From positions 1-64,000 of the forward strand of contig NZ_CP114013.1 of NCBI RefSeq assembly GCF_028416635.1: a stretch of DNA of 64,000 bases, in the 5' to 3' direction. Source of the DNA: Baekduia alba (GTDB taxonomy: Bacteria > Actinomycetota > Thermoleophilia > Solirubrobacterales > Solirubrobacteraceae). Under the pieces are notes generated by a model that searched no databases, had not been told where the DNA came from, and saw nothing but the letters and a program-made list of their open reading frames with translations. The position numbers and the translations under genes are program-made. Positions 10,783-19,352 of the stretch are shown here, in pieces (the first letter of the stretch is position 1; each line of letters opens with the position of its first letter).

Positions 10783-11649
10783 CTACCGGACGGCGCGCGG
10801 GTACGAGCCGAGGACGCGGACGACCTCGGCGTGGACGTGCACGCGCTCGATCGCCTCGGCGACGTTCGGGTCGGCGGCGTCGCCCTCGAGGTCGACGAAG
10901 AACAGGTAGTGGCCGAGCTGGCGCTTCAGCGGCCGCGACTCGATCCGCGTCAGGTTGATCCCCCGGAACGCGAGCTCCGACAGGCAGCGGACGAGCCAGC
11001 CCGGCGACGCGTCGCCGGCCCCGTGGAAGGCGATCGACGTCTTCGGCGCGCCGAGCCGGACGTCGGCGGCGGGCACGGCGCCGGCGAACGGATCGCGCCC
11101 CGTCGCCGCCACCCAGAGGAAGCGCGTCTCGTTGCCGTGCTCGTCCTCGATGCCCTCGGCCAGCACCGCGCAGCCGTACAGCCCGGCGGCCGTGACGGTC
11201 CCGATCGCCGCCCAGGGCTCGTCGCTCTCCGACACGATCCGGACCGCCTCGGCCGTCGAGGTCGCGGCGATCGCGCGGCGCCCCGGCAGGTTGTCGGCCA
11301 GCCAGCGGCGGCACTGGCCCAGCGGCTGGGGATGCGACACCACCGCGTCGACGGCGCCCACCGCGACGCCCTCCCGCGCGATCAGCGCGTGGGTCACCGG
11401 CAGCACCTCCTCCCCCACGATGCTCACGCCGGGCGCGTCGAACGCGAGCGTGTCGAGCGAGGCGTTCACGCCGCCTTCCAGCGAGTTCTCGATCGGGACG
11501 AGCGCCGCGTCGACGTCGCCGCGCTCGGCGGCCAGGACCGTGTCGCGCTCGGTCGCCAACGGCACGACCTTGGCGCCCGCCGAGCGCCACGACGCCGACA
11601 GCGCCGCGTGCGTGAAGGTCCCCGCCGGACCGAGGCAGCCCAGCCTCAT
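10783..11649 (-). CDS. pheA: Prephenate dehydratase
   Basis: Converts prephenate to phenylpyruvate in phenylalanine biosynthesis. The 288-residue product has an N-terminal periplasmic-binding-like catalytic domain (GCLGPAGTFTHAA at 4-16; IENSLEGGVN; catalytic TRF motif at T175-R176-F177 in NETRFLWV) and a C-terminal ACT domain (about 203-280). The ESRP motif (237-240) in the ACT domain is the phenylalanine-binding feature for feedback inhibition. There is no chorismate mutase domain, so it is monofunctional. Its ATG overlaps the end of the upstream DUF4446 gene by 4 bp, so the two are translated together. Confidence 0.95.
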   Translation of the reverse strand: MRLGCLGPAGTFTHAALSASWRSAGAKVVPLATERDTVLAAERGDVDAALVPIENSLEGGVNASLDTLAFDAPGVSIVGEEVLPVTHALIAREGVAVGAVDAVVSHPQPLGQCRRWLADNLPGRRAIAATSTAEAVRIVSESDEPWAAIGTVTAAGLYGCAVLAEGIEDEHGNETRFLWVAATGRDPFAGAVPAADVRLGAPKTSIAFHGAGDASPGWLVRCLSELAFRGINLTRIESRPLKRQLGHYLFFVDLEGDAADPNVAEAIERVHVHAEVVRVLGSYPRAVR

Positions 11650-12167
11650 GGCAGGCGGGGCGGCTCGGGCGGCGGCTCGCCGGCCAGCGCCACGCGGACC
11701 GCCTCGATCTCCTCGGGCGACAGCGGGTACTCCGGCTCGCCGTTGACCACGTGCTTGACGTACAGCCGCGCCTGGTCGCGGTGGTGGATGCTCGAGAGCA
11801 CGATCCCGGACTGCTCGGCGTCCAGCAGCGCGATTGCGACCGACTGCTGGCCCGACATCTCGTTGTAGGCGTCGAACCGCACCAGGCCGCGGAACGCGAT
11901 CCCGCGGTCCAGCCGGTCCTCGGCGGTGCCGAGCCGGCCGTCCAGCCGCGCCGCGACGTCGCCGACGTAGGCGTGCAGCGACCGGAACTCCTGCTCGAGG
12001 CGCGCGGCGTGCCCGATCAGGTCGTCGGTCGGCCCCGCGCCGAGCAGCACGCGCTGGTCGGCGCGCAGCCGCCGCAGCCGCACGAACGCGACGACGGCCA
12101 CGATCAGCGCCGCCAGCGCCACCGCGCAGCCGGCGAGCGCGACGATCCCCGCGGTCGAGCTATCCAC
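11646..12167 (-). CDS. DUF4446 family membrane protein
   Basis: A 173-residue protein with one N-terminal transmembrane helix (about 7-29, IVALAGCAVALAALIVAVVAFVRLRRL), a helical linker (LEQEFRSLHAYVGDVAARLDGRLG), and a compact domain with GLVRFDAYNEMSGQQSVAIALLDAEQSGIVLSSIHHRD. That last stretch is the conserved core of DUF4446, a family of unknown function found mainly in Gram-positive bacteria. The GTG start at 12167 places the helix at the N-terminus. It is in an operon with pheA (4-bp overlap) and lies 48 bp after the upstream membrane protein gene. Confidence 0.8.
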   Translation of the reverse strand: MDSSTAGIVALAGCAVALAALIVAVVAFVRLRRLRADQRVLLGAGPTDDLIGHAARLEQEFRSLHAYVGDVAARLDGRLGTAEDRLDRGIAFRGLVRFDAYNEMSGQQSVAIALLDAEQSGIVLSSIHHRDQARLYVKHVVNGEPEYPLSPEEIEAVRVALAGEPPPEPPRLP

Positions 12168-12215
12168 GCCCTCGACGCTACTAGGCGCGCCGCCCGGAAC
12201 GCGCCGTCGCGCGCC

Positions 12216-13343
12216 CTAGTTGAAGAGGACGGTGTACGTCGCGTTGTTGTTGTCGGTCTTCTGCTCGCCGTTGACCGGCTTGATCGAGACCGTCATCGTC
12301 GTCGACGAGCCCTTGGGCGGCACCGTCGGCAGGTTGATCGTCACCGCGGCCTGCGTCCCGGCCTTCGTCTGGTTCAGCCGCTTGTTGACCGAGATCGGCT
12401 TGGGCCCGCCGGTGATCTTCACGTTGATCGTGACGTTGGTCTCGTCGTTCTCGCCCTGGTTGGCGTAGGTGACCTCGACCGGCAGCGGCGCCTTGGACGG
12501 CACGCGGTTGATCGCGGTGCCGGGCTGCAGGGTGACGCCGTTGGCCTTCGTCTGGACCAGGCCGTGGCCGTGGGTGCCCGGCTTGGGCGCGCCGGTCCCG
12601 GTCGAGCCGGAGCCGTCGGCGCCGGCGGAGGGGTTGAGCTTCTCGCCGACCTTGCCCGCGTCCAGCCAGCCGATCGACGGCAGGAACTTCGACGCCGGCA
12701 CGGTCTGGTCGTGGATGTCGTTGTCGTCCAGCGCGTCCTTGATCAGCGGCGCGACGCGCTGCGAGTAGACGACGTCGGAGGCCAGGAACCCCTGCATCTG
12801 CCCGGCGATCCGGCGGATCGCCTCCGCCGCGCTGGGCTGGTTGCTGAGCGCCTTGTTGAGCTGCCCGGCGATCTCGGTCACGCCCGCGAGCCGGAAGTTC
12901 ATGACCATCTCGAAGTCGTGCTGGGCGTCGGCGACGTCGTCCGGCGCGTCCAGCCCCTTCGCGCGCTTGGCGTCCTGCTCGGCCTCGAGCCGGACCTGCT
13001 GGACGGCGACCTGCACGTCCTTGTTGCCGCCGCCTCCGCTGAGGACGTCGAACAGCTGTTTGGAGACCGTGCCGTCCGAGCTCTGGACGATCGACGTGAC
13101 GTCGCGGTTGTAGTCCTTCAGCGCGTTCTTGTGCGCGGTGCTGGAGCAACTCTTGACCGTGATGATCAGCAGCAGCGCGATGACCGCGAGCCCGCCGAAC
13201 AGCACGAACTGGCGCCGGCGCGCGATGTCCGGCGGCGGCGTGCCGGCGGTCGCGGCGGAGCCGCCGGTGGACGCCGCGCGGCGTGGGCGCGCGGGACGGG
13301 TGACTCGAGTGGGCTCGTCGGGCTCGTCGTCGAAGAAGGACAC
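12216..13343 (-). CDS. Membrane-anchored protein with exported CARDB-like C-terminal domain
   Basis: Not a family I can name. The 375-residue product begins with an acidic then basic cytoplasmic segment (1-45), one transmembrane helix (about 46-63, FVLFGGLAVIALLLIITV), a long alpha-helical exterior region (about 70-215, with DYNRDVTSIVQSSDG and LEAEQDAKRAKGL), a Gly/Ser linker, and a C-terminal beta-sandwich. The repeated pattern PVEVTYANQGENDETNVTINVKI resembles CARDB/DUF11-type surface domains. The GTG at 13343 was chosen because it gives the acidic start FFDDEPDEPTR; the longer frame upstream has no coding character. It is divergent from the kinase gene that starts at 13464, leaving 120 bp for both promoters. 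Confidence 0.65.
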   Translation of the reverse strand: MSFFDDEPDEPTRVTRPARPRRAASTGGSAATAGTPPPDIARRRQFVLFGGLAVIALLLIITVKSCSSTAHKNALKDYNRDVTSIVQSSDGTVSKQLFDVLSGGGGNKDVQVAVQQVRLEAEQDAKRAKGLDAPDDVADAQHDFEMVMNFRLAGVTEIAGQLNKALSNQPSAAEAIRRIAGQMQGFLASDVVYSQRVAPLIKDALDDNDIHDQTVPASKFLPSIGWLDAGKVGEKLNPSAGADGSGSTGTGAPKPGTHGHGLVQTKANGVTLQPGTAINRVPSKAPLPVEVTYANQGENDETNVTINVKITGGPKPISVNKRLNQTKAGTQAAVTINLPTVPPKGSSTTMTVSIKPVNGEQKTDNNNATYTVLFN

Positions 13344-13463
13344 GTCCGCGCTCCAGGCGGGGGCGAATGGGCCAGTATTACCGGTAGGTCGGGCGGGACG
13401 CGCCCGGTGCAACTTCGCCGTCGCGCGCAGGGCCCCTTCTTCCCGCGCGGAAGTCCGGAGTCG

Positions 13464-15245
13464 GTGGAGACCGCCGAGCACCCAACGACGACGACCGCGA
13501 GCGGCTCGGACGAGGTCGTCCTGGACCGCTACCGGCTGGTCCGCCGCCTGGGCGGAGGCGGCTTCGGCGTGGTCTGGCTGGCGCACGACCTCAAGCTCGA
13601 CCGGACCGTCGCGGTCAAGCGGATCCCGGCGCCGGACGCCGACACCGCCAAGCGCGCGCAGCGCGAGGGCGTCGCGGCCGCGCGGCTGCAGCACCCGGCG
13701 ATCGTGGCGCTGCACGAGGCGGGCAGCGACGACGAGAACGTCTACCTCGTCTCCGAGCTGGTCCGCGGGGCGACGTTCGCGCGGCTGCTCGAGGAGGGGG
13801 CGCTGTCGGACCGCGACGTCGTGGAGATCGGGGTCGCGCTGTGCGACGCGCTCGCTCACGCCCACAAGCGCGGGATCATCCACCGCGACGTCAAGCCGCT
13901 GAACATCCTCGTCCCGGACACCGCCGGCGACGGCGGGGCGCCCGCGAAGCTGACGGACTTCGGCGTGGCGCGGATCGCCGGCGACGATGCGCTGACGCGG
14001 ACCGGCGACGTCGTCGGGACGCTCGCCTACATGGCGCCCGAGCAGGCGGAGGGCGCCGAGGTCGGCGCGGAGGCCGACCTCTACGCGCTCGGGCTCTGCC
14101 TCTACGAGGGCCTGTCGGGCGTGAACCCGCTGCGGGCGCGCGGCGCGGGCGCGACCGCACGCCGGATCGGGCAGCGCCTGCCGCCGCTGGGCCGCCTGCG
14201 CCGCGACCTGCCGCTGGACCTGTGCGCGGCGATCGACCTCGCGGTCTGGCCGCATCCCGACGAGCGCGGGACCCTGACCGACCTGCGCGCCGCGCTGGCC
14301 GTCGCGCTGGAGGACGTCGACGACGAGCCCGGCACGATCGCCGGCGGGCCGCTGGAGCCCCTGGCGCCCGTGGCGCCGCCGCACCGGACGAAGCTCGCCG
14401 AGCGCGCGCTGGCCGCGGCGCTGGCGGCCGCGATCGCCGGCGCCGCGCTGAAGTGGGGCGCGACGGGCGAGCTGAGCACCGCGGTGGAGCATGCCGCGGG
14501 GGCGGGCGGAGACGCCGCGGGCGGTGCGGCCGCGGGCGCCGGCGGAGACGTCGCGCATGGCGCGGCCACCGCAGCCTCCGCCGCGACCGCCGTGCCGCCG
14601 GTCGCCCCGCTGACCGGCGCGCTGGCGGTCGCCGTCGCGACGCTCCTGCTCCCGCGCGTCGCTTGGATCGCCATGGCCGCGGTCCTCACCGTCTGGCTCG
14701 CGGGCGTCGCGCCCGATCGCGCCTGGCTCGTCGGGGCCGTGGTGCTGCCCGTGCCGCTGCTCCTGCGCCGTTCCGCGCCCGCCACCTGGTCGGTGCCGGC
14801 CGTCGCGCCGCTGCTCGCGCTCGGCACCGTCTCCGGCGCCTATCCGGCCCTCGCCGGGCGTGTGGGCAACGTGTGGACGCGCGCGGCGGCAGGCGCGCTC
14901 GGCGCGTGGTGCGTCCTGCTCGCCGAGCCGCTGCTGCACCGCACGCTGGTCGTCGGCGCGCCGGGCAACACGGGCGGGACCGATGCGGTCGCCGCGGTCG
15001 CCACGGCGCCGGCGGTCGCGCTCGTCGGCCTCTGGGCCGCGGCCGCGGCGGTGCTGCCGCTCGTCGTCCGCGGCCGGATCCTGGCGCTCGACATCGTGGT
15101 CGCCTGCGGCTGGGCGGCGGGCCTGGCGGCGGCCTCGCAGGCCGCGATCGGCAGCGCGCCGCGGGGCCTGATCGTCGGCGCGATCGCCGCCGCGGCGCTC
15201 GCCGTCGCGCCCCGTGCGTCACTCCGCGTGCGCGAGCCGCGTTGA
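13464..15245 (+). CDS. Serine/threonine protein kinase with polytopic C-terminal membrane region
   Basis: Hanks-type kinase of 593 residues. The kinase domain (about 20-285) has a glycine-rich loop GGGGFG (30-35), catalytic K52 in VAVKR, HRD at 140-142, N147 and DFG at 165-167, so it should be active. After a Pro/Ala linker the C-terminal 230 residues are very hydrophobic, with about six to eight possible membrane helices between 385 and 585 and no PASTA repeats. This is unlike PknA/PknB, which have a single helix. The GTG at 13464 was chosen for the short acidic N-terminus and a GGAG upstream. It precedes fhaA by 55 bp and heads the signalling cluster. Confidence 0.82.
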   Translation: METAEHPTTTTASGSDEVVLDRYRLVRRLGGGGFGVVWLAHDLKLDRTVAVKRIPAPDADTAKRAQREGVAAARLQHPAIVALHEAGSDDENVYLVSELVRGATFARLLEEGALSDRDVVEIGVALCDALAHAHKRGIIHRDVKPLNILVPDTAGDGGAPAKLTDFGVARIAGDDALTRTGDVVGTLAYMAPEQAEGAEVGAEADLYALGLCLYEGLSGVNPLRARGAGATARRIGQRLPPLGRLRRDLPLDLCAAIDLAVWPHPDERGTLTDLRAALAVALEDVDDEPGTIAGGPLEPLAPVAPPHRTKLAERALAAALAAAIAGAALKWGATGELSTAVEHAAGAGGDAAGGAAAGAGGDVAHGAATAASAATAVPPVAPLTGALAVAVATLLLPRVAWIAMAAVLTVWLAGVAPDRAWLVGAVVLPVPLLLRRSAPATWSVPAVAPLLALGTVSGAYPALAGRVGNVWTRAAAGALGAWCVLLAEPLLHRTLVVGAPGNTGGTDAVAAVATAPAVALVGLWAAAAAVLPLVVRGRILALDIVVACGWAAGLAAASQAAIGSAPRGLIVGAIAAAALAVAPRASLRVREPR

Positions 15246-15300
15246 GCTTGCGTAACCTAGTTCGCCCCCGGCCCCCGCGGGGAAGTGGTCCCCTCACGGC

Positions 15301-16098
15301 ATGAGCGTCCTCCGAAGTCTCGAAGAGAAGATCGCCGGCCTCGTCGAGGGGACGTTCGGCCGTGTCTTCCGCTCGGAGGTCCGGCCGGTCGAGCTGGCCC
15401 GCAAGCTGGCGAAGGAGATGGACGAGCACCGCACGGTCTCGGTCTCCCGCACCTACGTCCCGAACGAGTACGTCGTCTGGCTGTCGACCCAGGACCGGGA
15501 GCGCTACGAGGGCGTGGAGCAGTCGGTCATCGACGAGCTCGGCGCCTACCTGCTGGAGCACGCGCGCCGCGAGCGCCTCGCGCTGGTCTCCCGGCCGCAG
15601 ATCGAGTTCCGCACCGACGACCGCCTGTCGCTCGGCGAGTTCGGCATCCAGGCGCGGCTGATCGAGCCGCACGAGCCCAGCGCCGGCCCGGCCGCCGCCT
15701 CGGCGCCCGCCCAGCCCGAGGCGCGCCCCGCCGACATGGGTCACACGATGGTCTACTCGACGTCGGCCCGCCATCAGGCCGCGCTCGAGGACGTCGGCTC
15801 GGGCACCGGCGCGGCCCGCCGCCGCGCGATCGTCGTGGTCGACGGCAAGCGCCTGCTCGTCCCGCCCGGCGGCGCGGTGATCGGCCGCAGCCGCGAGTGC
15901 GACATCGTCGTCGACGACTCCAACGTCTCCCGCCGCCACGCCGAGATCTCGCCCGGCGGCCAGGGCTGGCGCATCCAGGACCTCGGCTCGACCAACGGCG
16001 TGCGCGTCAACGGCCGCCAGGTCGACGGCCCGCACCCGCTGGAGTCCGGCGACCGCCTCGAGCTCGGCACCGTCTCCGTCACCTTCGAGGTCGAGTAG
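15301..16098 (+). CDS. fhaA: FhaA-type protein (DUF3662 plus FHA domain)
   Basis: Phosphothreonine-reading adaptor of 265 residues. The N-terminal DUF3662 domain (about 1-125; FGRVFRSEVRPVELARKLAKEMDEHRTVS) is followed by a Pro/Ala-rich linker and a C-terminal FHA domain (about 178-265). The FHA signature is complete: IGRSRECDIVV, SRRHAEI and DLGSTNGVRVNG. In mycobacteria FhaA is recruited by phosphorylated kinase and MurJ partners and restrains peptidoglycan synthesis. It is the first of the fhaA-fhaB-pstP-rodA-pbpA-pknB series; fhaB follows 3 bp later. Confidence 0.92.
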   Translation: MSVLRSLEEKIAGLVEGTFGRVFRSEVRPVELARKLAKEMDEHRTVSVSRTYVPNEYVVWLSTQDRERYEGVEQSVIDELGAYLLEHARRERLALVSRPQIEFRTDDRLSLGEFGIQARLIEPHEPSAGPAAASAPAQPEARPADMGHTMVYSTSARHQAALEDVGSGTGAARRRAIVVVDGKRLLVPPGGAVIGRSRECDIVVDDSNVSRRHAEISPGGQGWRIQDLGSTNGVRVNGRQVDGPHPLESGDRLELGTVSVTFEVE

Positions 16099-16101
16099 CC
16101 G

Positions 16102-16611
16102 ATGATCGACCCCGCCTCCGTCGCGCTCAAGTTCGCCTTCCTGGCGGTCCTCTACCTGTTCCTGCTGTGGATCTCGCGCAACGCGCTGAAGGACCTCAAG
16201 CGCACGACGGTCCAGACGACGGCCGCGCCGTACGCGGGGGTGGGCGGGCCGCAATCCGACGCCACCGGCATCCACTCCGCCTCGGCGCAGGGCCGCGTGC
16301 CGGAGGCCCAGGACCTCGACCCGCGGCTCGTCGTCGAGCGCGCGCCCGGCCACGTGCCGGGCATGGAGTACGAGGTCGGCGACGGCGCGGTGATGGGTCG
16401 CGGCGACCAGGCCGAGATCCGGCTCGAGGACCCCTTCGCCTCGTCGCGCCACGCGCGCCTCATCCGCCAGGGCTCGATGATCGTGATCGAGGACATGGGG
16501 TCGACCAACGGCACCTACCTCAACGAGGAGCTGCTGTCGGGCCCGCAGCCGCTGCATGCCGGCGACCGCGTGCGCATCGGCGACAGCGAGTTCACCTACA
16601 TGGACCGCTAG
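16102..16611 (+). CDS. fhaB: FhaB-type membrane-anchored FHA protein
   Basis: A 169-residue protein with an N-terminal transmembrane helix (about 8-27, VALKFAFLAVLYLFLLWISR), a short linker and a C-terminal FHA domain (about 80-168). Phosphopeptide-binding residues are visible in MGRGDQAEIRL, SSRHARL and DMGSTNGTYLN. In mycobacteria FhaB (FipA) links Ser/Thr kinase signalling to FtsZ and FtsQ during division. It starts 3 bp after fhaA and ends 6 bp before pstP, consistent with one transcript. Confidence 0.9.
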   Translation: MIDPASVALKFAFLAVLYLFLLWISRNALKDLKRTTVQTTAAPYAGVGGPQSDATGIHSASAQGRVPEAQDLDPRLVVERAPGHVPGMEYEVGDGAVMGRGDQAEIRLEDPFASSRHARLIRQGSMIVIEDMGSTNGTYLNEELLSGPQPLHAGDRVRIGDSEFTYMDR

Positions 16612-16617
16612 CCGCAC

Positions 16618-17862
16618 ATGCTTCGCGTCGCCGACCATGCCGCCCGCACCGACACGGGCCGCGCCCGCTCCGCCAACGAGGACTCCTACTGGGTCCACTC
16701 GCCGCTGTTCGTCCTCGCCGACGGGATGGGCGGCGCGCAGGCCGGCGAGGTCGCGTCGCGCACCGCGGTCGACGTCTTCGCCGAGCGCGGCGGCCTGCCC
16801 GACGGGCCTGGGACCTACGAGGAGCGCCTCGCGGCCATGGTCGCGGCCGCGAACGTCGAGGTCTACGCCCAGGCGCAGTCCGACGACCAGTTCGCCGGCA
16901 TGGGGACGACGCTCACCGTCGCCTACGTCGGCGAGGACGACCTCGCGATCGCCCACGTCGGCGACAGCCGCTTCTACGTGCTGCGCGACGGCGACCTGCA
17001 GCAGCTCACCGACGACCACTCGCTGGTCGGCGAGCTCGTGCGCCGCGGCCAGATCAGCGCCGAGGAGGCCGAGGACCACCCGCAGCGCTCGATCATCACC
17101 CGCGCGCTGGGCATCGAGGGCGAGGTCGTCGTCGACCACTTCTCCTGGCCGGTCCGCGACGGCGACGTCTTCCTGCTGTGCTCCGACGGCCTGACCGGGA
17201 TGGTGCCGGACGTCAAGGTCGCGGAGATCATCGCCGGGGCCGACACGCTGACGACCGCCGCGCAACGCCTGGTCGCCGCCGCCAACGAGGCCGGCGGGCG
17301 CGACAACATCACGGTGGTCCTCTTCCGCGTCGAGGACGTCACGCCGGGCGACGGCGCCGTCGTCGGGCAGAGCACGATGGTCGGCGCGGCAGCGCCCACG
17401 GCCGAGGAGGTCCGGGAGGCCGCGGCCACGCGGAGCGCACCGGCGGCGCCCGCCGCGAGCGCCGCCCAGCCCCGTGCCCCGCGCGCGCCGCGCGGCGTGG
17501 GTGGGATGGCCTCGGCGCAGGTCCCGAAGAAGCGCCGCCGCTGGGCCCCGTTCGCCAAGGGCTTCGCCGTCGTCGCGGTGATCCTGATCCTGATCGCCTC
17601 GGGCGGCTGGATCGCGACCCGCAGCGTGTACTTCGTCGGCACCGACGACGACGGGTTCGTGACGCTCTACTCCGGCCTGCCCTACGCGCTGCCGGGCATC
17701 GACCTCTTCTCCACGGAGTTCACGACCGGCGTCCCGGCCGAGGAGCTGTCGCCGCGCGTGCGGGCGACCGTGACCGAGCACAAGCTCCGGTCCCACGACG
17801 ACGCGGTGGACCTCGTCCGCCAGCTCGAGCGCGGCGAGCTCGCGGGGCAGAACGCTTCGTGA
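16618..17862 (+). CDS. pstP: PP2C-family Ser/Thr protein phosphatase PstP
   Basis: Metal-dependent phosphatase that reverses the kinases of this cluster. The 414-residue product has the PP2C domain at about 1-240 with metal-ligand motifs RSANEDS (18-23), LADGMGG (33-39), HVGDSRFYVL, CSDGLTG and GGRDNITVVL, then an Ala/Pro-rich juxtamembrane linker, a transmembrane helix (about 321-338, FAVVAVILILIASGGWIA) and an exterior tail of about 75 residues. The arrangement matches actinobacterial PstP. The gene lies 6 bp after fhaB. Confidence 0.94.
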   Translation: MLRVADHAARTDTGRARSANEDSYWVHSPLFVLADGMGGAQAGEVASRTAVDVFAERGGLPDGPGTYEERLAAMVAAANVEVYAQAQSDDQFAGMGTTLTVAYVGEDDLAIAHVGDSRFYVLRDGDLQQLTDDHSLVGELVRRGQISAEEAEDHPQRSIITRALGIEGEVVVDHFSWPVRDGDVFLLCSDGLTGMVPDVKVAEIIAGADTLTTAAQRLVAAANEAGGRDNITVVLFRVEDVTPGDGAVVGQSTMVGAAAPTAEEVREAAATRSAPAAPAASAAQPRAPRAPRGVGGMASAQVPKKRRRWAPFAKGFAVVAVILILIASGGWIATRSVYFVGTDDDGFVTLYSGLPYALPGIDLFSTEFTTGVPAEELSPRVRATVTEHKLRSHDDAVDLVRQLERGELAGQNAS

Positions 17863-17869
17863 GCGCCCG

Positions 17870-17886
17870 TCAAGACCTCGTCTTGA
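17870..17886 (+). other. Small perfect hairpin upstream of rodA
   Basis: TCAAGAC, loop CTC, GTCTTGA forms a perfect 7-bp stem in the 40-bp gap between pstP and rodA, ending 17 bp before the rodA ATG. The RBS-like GGAGACGGA lies just after it. It might modulate translation of rodA relative to pstP or act as a weak mRNA-processing site; no function can be assigned. Confidence 0.35.
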
Positions 17887-17902
17887 TGGAGACGGAAACA
17901 GC

Positions 17903-19267
17903 ATGAGCGCCCGCAACCGCGAGCTCTTCGCCCTGATCCCGGCCGCGCTGCTGGTCTCGGCGGGCTTCGCCGCCGTCTTCCTGTCGCGCGACGACCTGCT
18001 CGGCGGGCTGAGCGGGACCAACGAGGTCTCCAACGCGAGCCTCACCTACGGCGCGATCTTCCTCGGCCTGTGCGTCGCGGCGCACCTCGTCATCCGGCTC
18101 ACGCTGCCGCGCGCCGACCCGTACCTGTTCCCGCTCGCCGCGCTGCTGGCCAGCTTCGGCCTGGTGATGATCTACCGGATCGACGACGGCCTCGCGCGCC
18201 TGCAGGCGCAGTGGTTCGTGATCGGCCTCGGCCTGTTCACCGCGACGATCGTCCTGCTGCGCGACTACCGCAAGCTGGAGCGCTACCGGTACCTGATCGC
18301 GATCGGCGGCATCATGCTGCTGCTGCTCCCGCGCGCGTTCACGCCCGTCAACGGGGCGTACCTGTCGATCCAGATCGGCTCGCTGTCGGTCCAGCCGGCG
18401 GAGTTCGCAAAGCTCGGGATCGTCGTCTTCCTGGCGAGCTACCTGCGCGACACGCGCCAGCTGCTGGTCACCGCCGGGCGGCGCTTCATGGGCGTGACGA
18501 TCCCGCCGCTGAAGCACTTCGGGCCGATGCTGGTCGTGTGGGGCACGGCGATGCTGCTGCTGTTCTACATCCGCGACATCGGCTCGTCGGTGATGTTCTT
18601 CGGCGCCTTCCTGGCGATGATCTACGTCGCGACCGACCGCCTGTCGTTCGTGGTCGTCGGCATCGTGACGTTCGGGCTGGGCGCCTACCTCGTGGCCGGC
18701 CACATCGGCCACATCGCCGACCGCATCGACGCGTGGCAGGACCCGTTCAACCGGACGCTGCTCGACAAGACGTCCGGCGGCAGCTACCAGCTCGCCCAGG
18801 GCCTCTGGGCGCAGGCCGACGGCGGCGTCCTGGGCCAGGGCTTCGGCCAGGCGGTGCTGCGCATCGGCGGCGCGAACTGCCCCACCGCGGCGAGCTCGAC
18901 CGTCAACTGCTCGCTGCTGCCCGCGCCGCACACGGACTTCATCTACGCGGTGATCGTCAACGAGCTCGGCCTCGTCGGCGCGGCCGGGCTGTTGTGCGTG
19001 TACCTGCTCGTCGTCCAGCGCGGCTTCAAGATCGCGATGCTGGCGCGCGACTCGTTCAGCAAGCTGCTGGCGACCGGCCTGACCTCGGTCTTCGCGCTCC
19101 AGGTCTTCGTGATCGTCGGCGGCGTCACCAAGTTGATCCCCTTGACCGGCGTCACGCTGCCGTTCGTCAGCTACGGCGGGTCGTCGGTGCTGGCCAACTT
19201 CGTGCTCCTCGCGCTGTTGTTGATGGTGTCGGATCGCGCTCGCCGCGAGGCGGAGCTGGCGACATGA
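17903..19267 (+). CDS. rodA: FtsW/RodA/SpoVE-family peptidoglycan glycosyltransferase
   Basis: SEDS-family polymerase that links lipid II into glycan strands, working with the class B PBP encoded next. The 454-residue polytopic protein has about ten membrane helices. Family motifs include the long segment with SVQPAEFAKLGIVVFLASYL and the C-terminal GVTLPFVSYGGSSVLANFVLLALLL; the GGSS box and the conserved Glu of PAEFAK are SEDS hallmarks. Its position between pstP and pbpA matches rodA of Mycobacterium, so RodA (elongation) is preferred over FtsW. ATG at 17903. Confidence 0.9.
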   Translation: MSARNRELFALIPAALLVSAGFAAVFLSRDDLLGGLSGTNEVSNASLTYGAIFLGLCVAAHLVIRLTLPRADPYLFPLAALLASFGLVMIYRIDDGLARLQAQWFVIGLGLFTATIVLLRDYRKLERYRYLIAIGGIMLLLLPRAFTPVNGAYLSIQIGSLSVQPAEFAKLGIVVFLASYLRDTRQLLVTAGRRFMGVTIPPLKHFGPMLVVWGTAMLLLFYIRDIGSSVMFFGAFLAMIYVATDRLSFVVVGIVTFGLGAYLVAGHIGHIADRIDAWQDPFNRTLLDKTSGGSYQLAQGLWAQADGGVLGQGFGQAVLRIGGANCPTAASSTVNCSLLPAPHTDFIYAVIVNELGLVGAAGLLCVYLLVVQRGFKIAMLARDSFSKLLATGLTSVFALQVFVIVGGVTKLIPLTGVTLPFVSYGGSSVLANFVLLALLLMVSDRARREAELAT

Positions 19268-19298
19268 CTCGCGCAGAGCGCTCGCATGTCGTGGCGAC

Positions 19299-19318
19299 AG
19301 CTCGCCTGGCGGCTCGCT
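19299..19318 (+). repeat. 20-bp dispersed repeat, copy 1
   Basis: AGCTCGCCTGGCGGCTCGCT occurs here between rodA and pbpA and again, on the opposite strand, at 61326-61345 in the intergenic region before fliO. Both copies are noncoding and lie in sequence rich in short inverted repeats (for example TGTCG-TGG-CGACA at 19287-19299). It resembles a REP-type intergenic repeat. Confidence 0.45.
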
Positions 19319-19352
19319 CTCGCGGCCTGCGGTCGTCCGAGGTGCGTGATCG

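Noticed and set aside
11751..13463. Upstream extension of the kinase frame on the plus strand
   Set aside because: It is antisense to the membrane-protein and DUF4446 genes, and its translation is Arg/Val/Asp-rich shadow sequence; the kinase starts at 13464.
12216..14939. 907-residue open frame on the minus strand
   Set aside because: Only the part from the GTG at 13343 resembles a protein; the rest is the antisense shadow of the kinase gene in a GC-rich frame.
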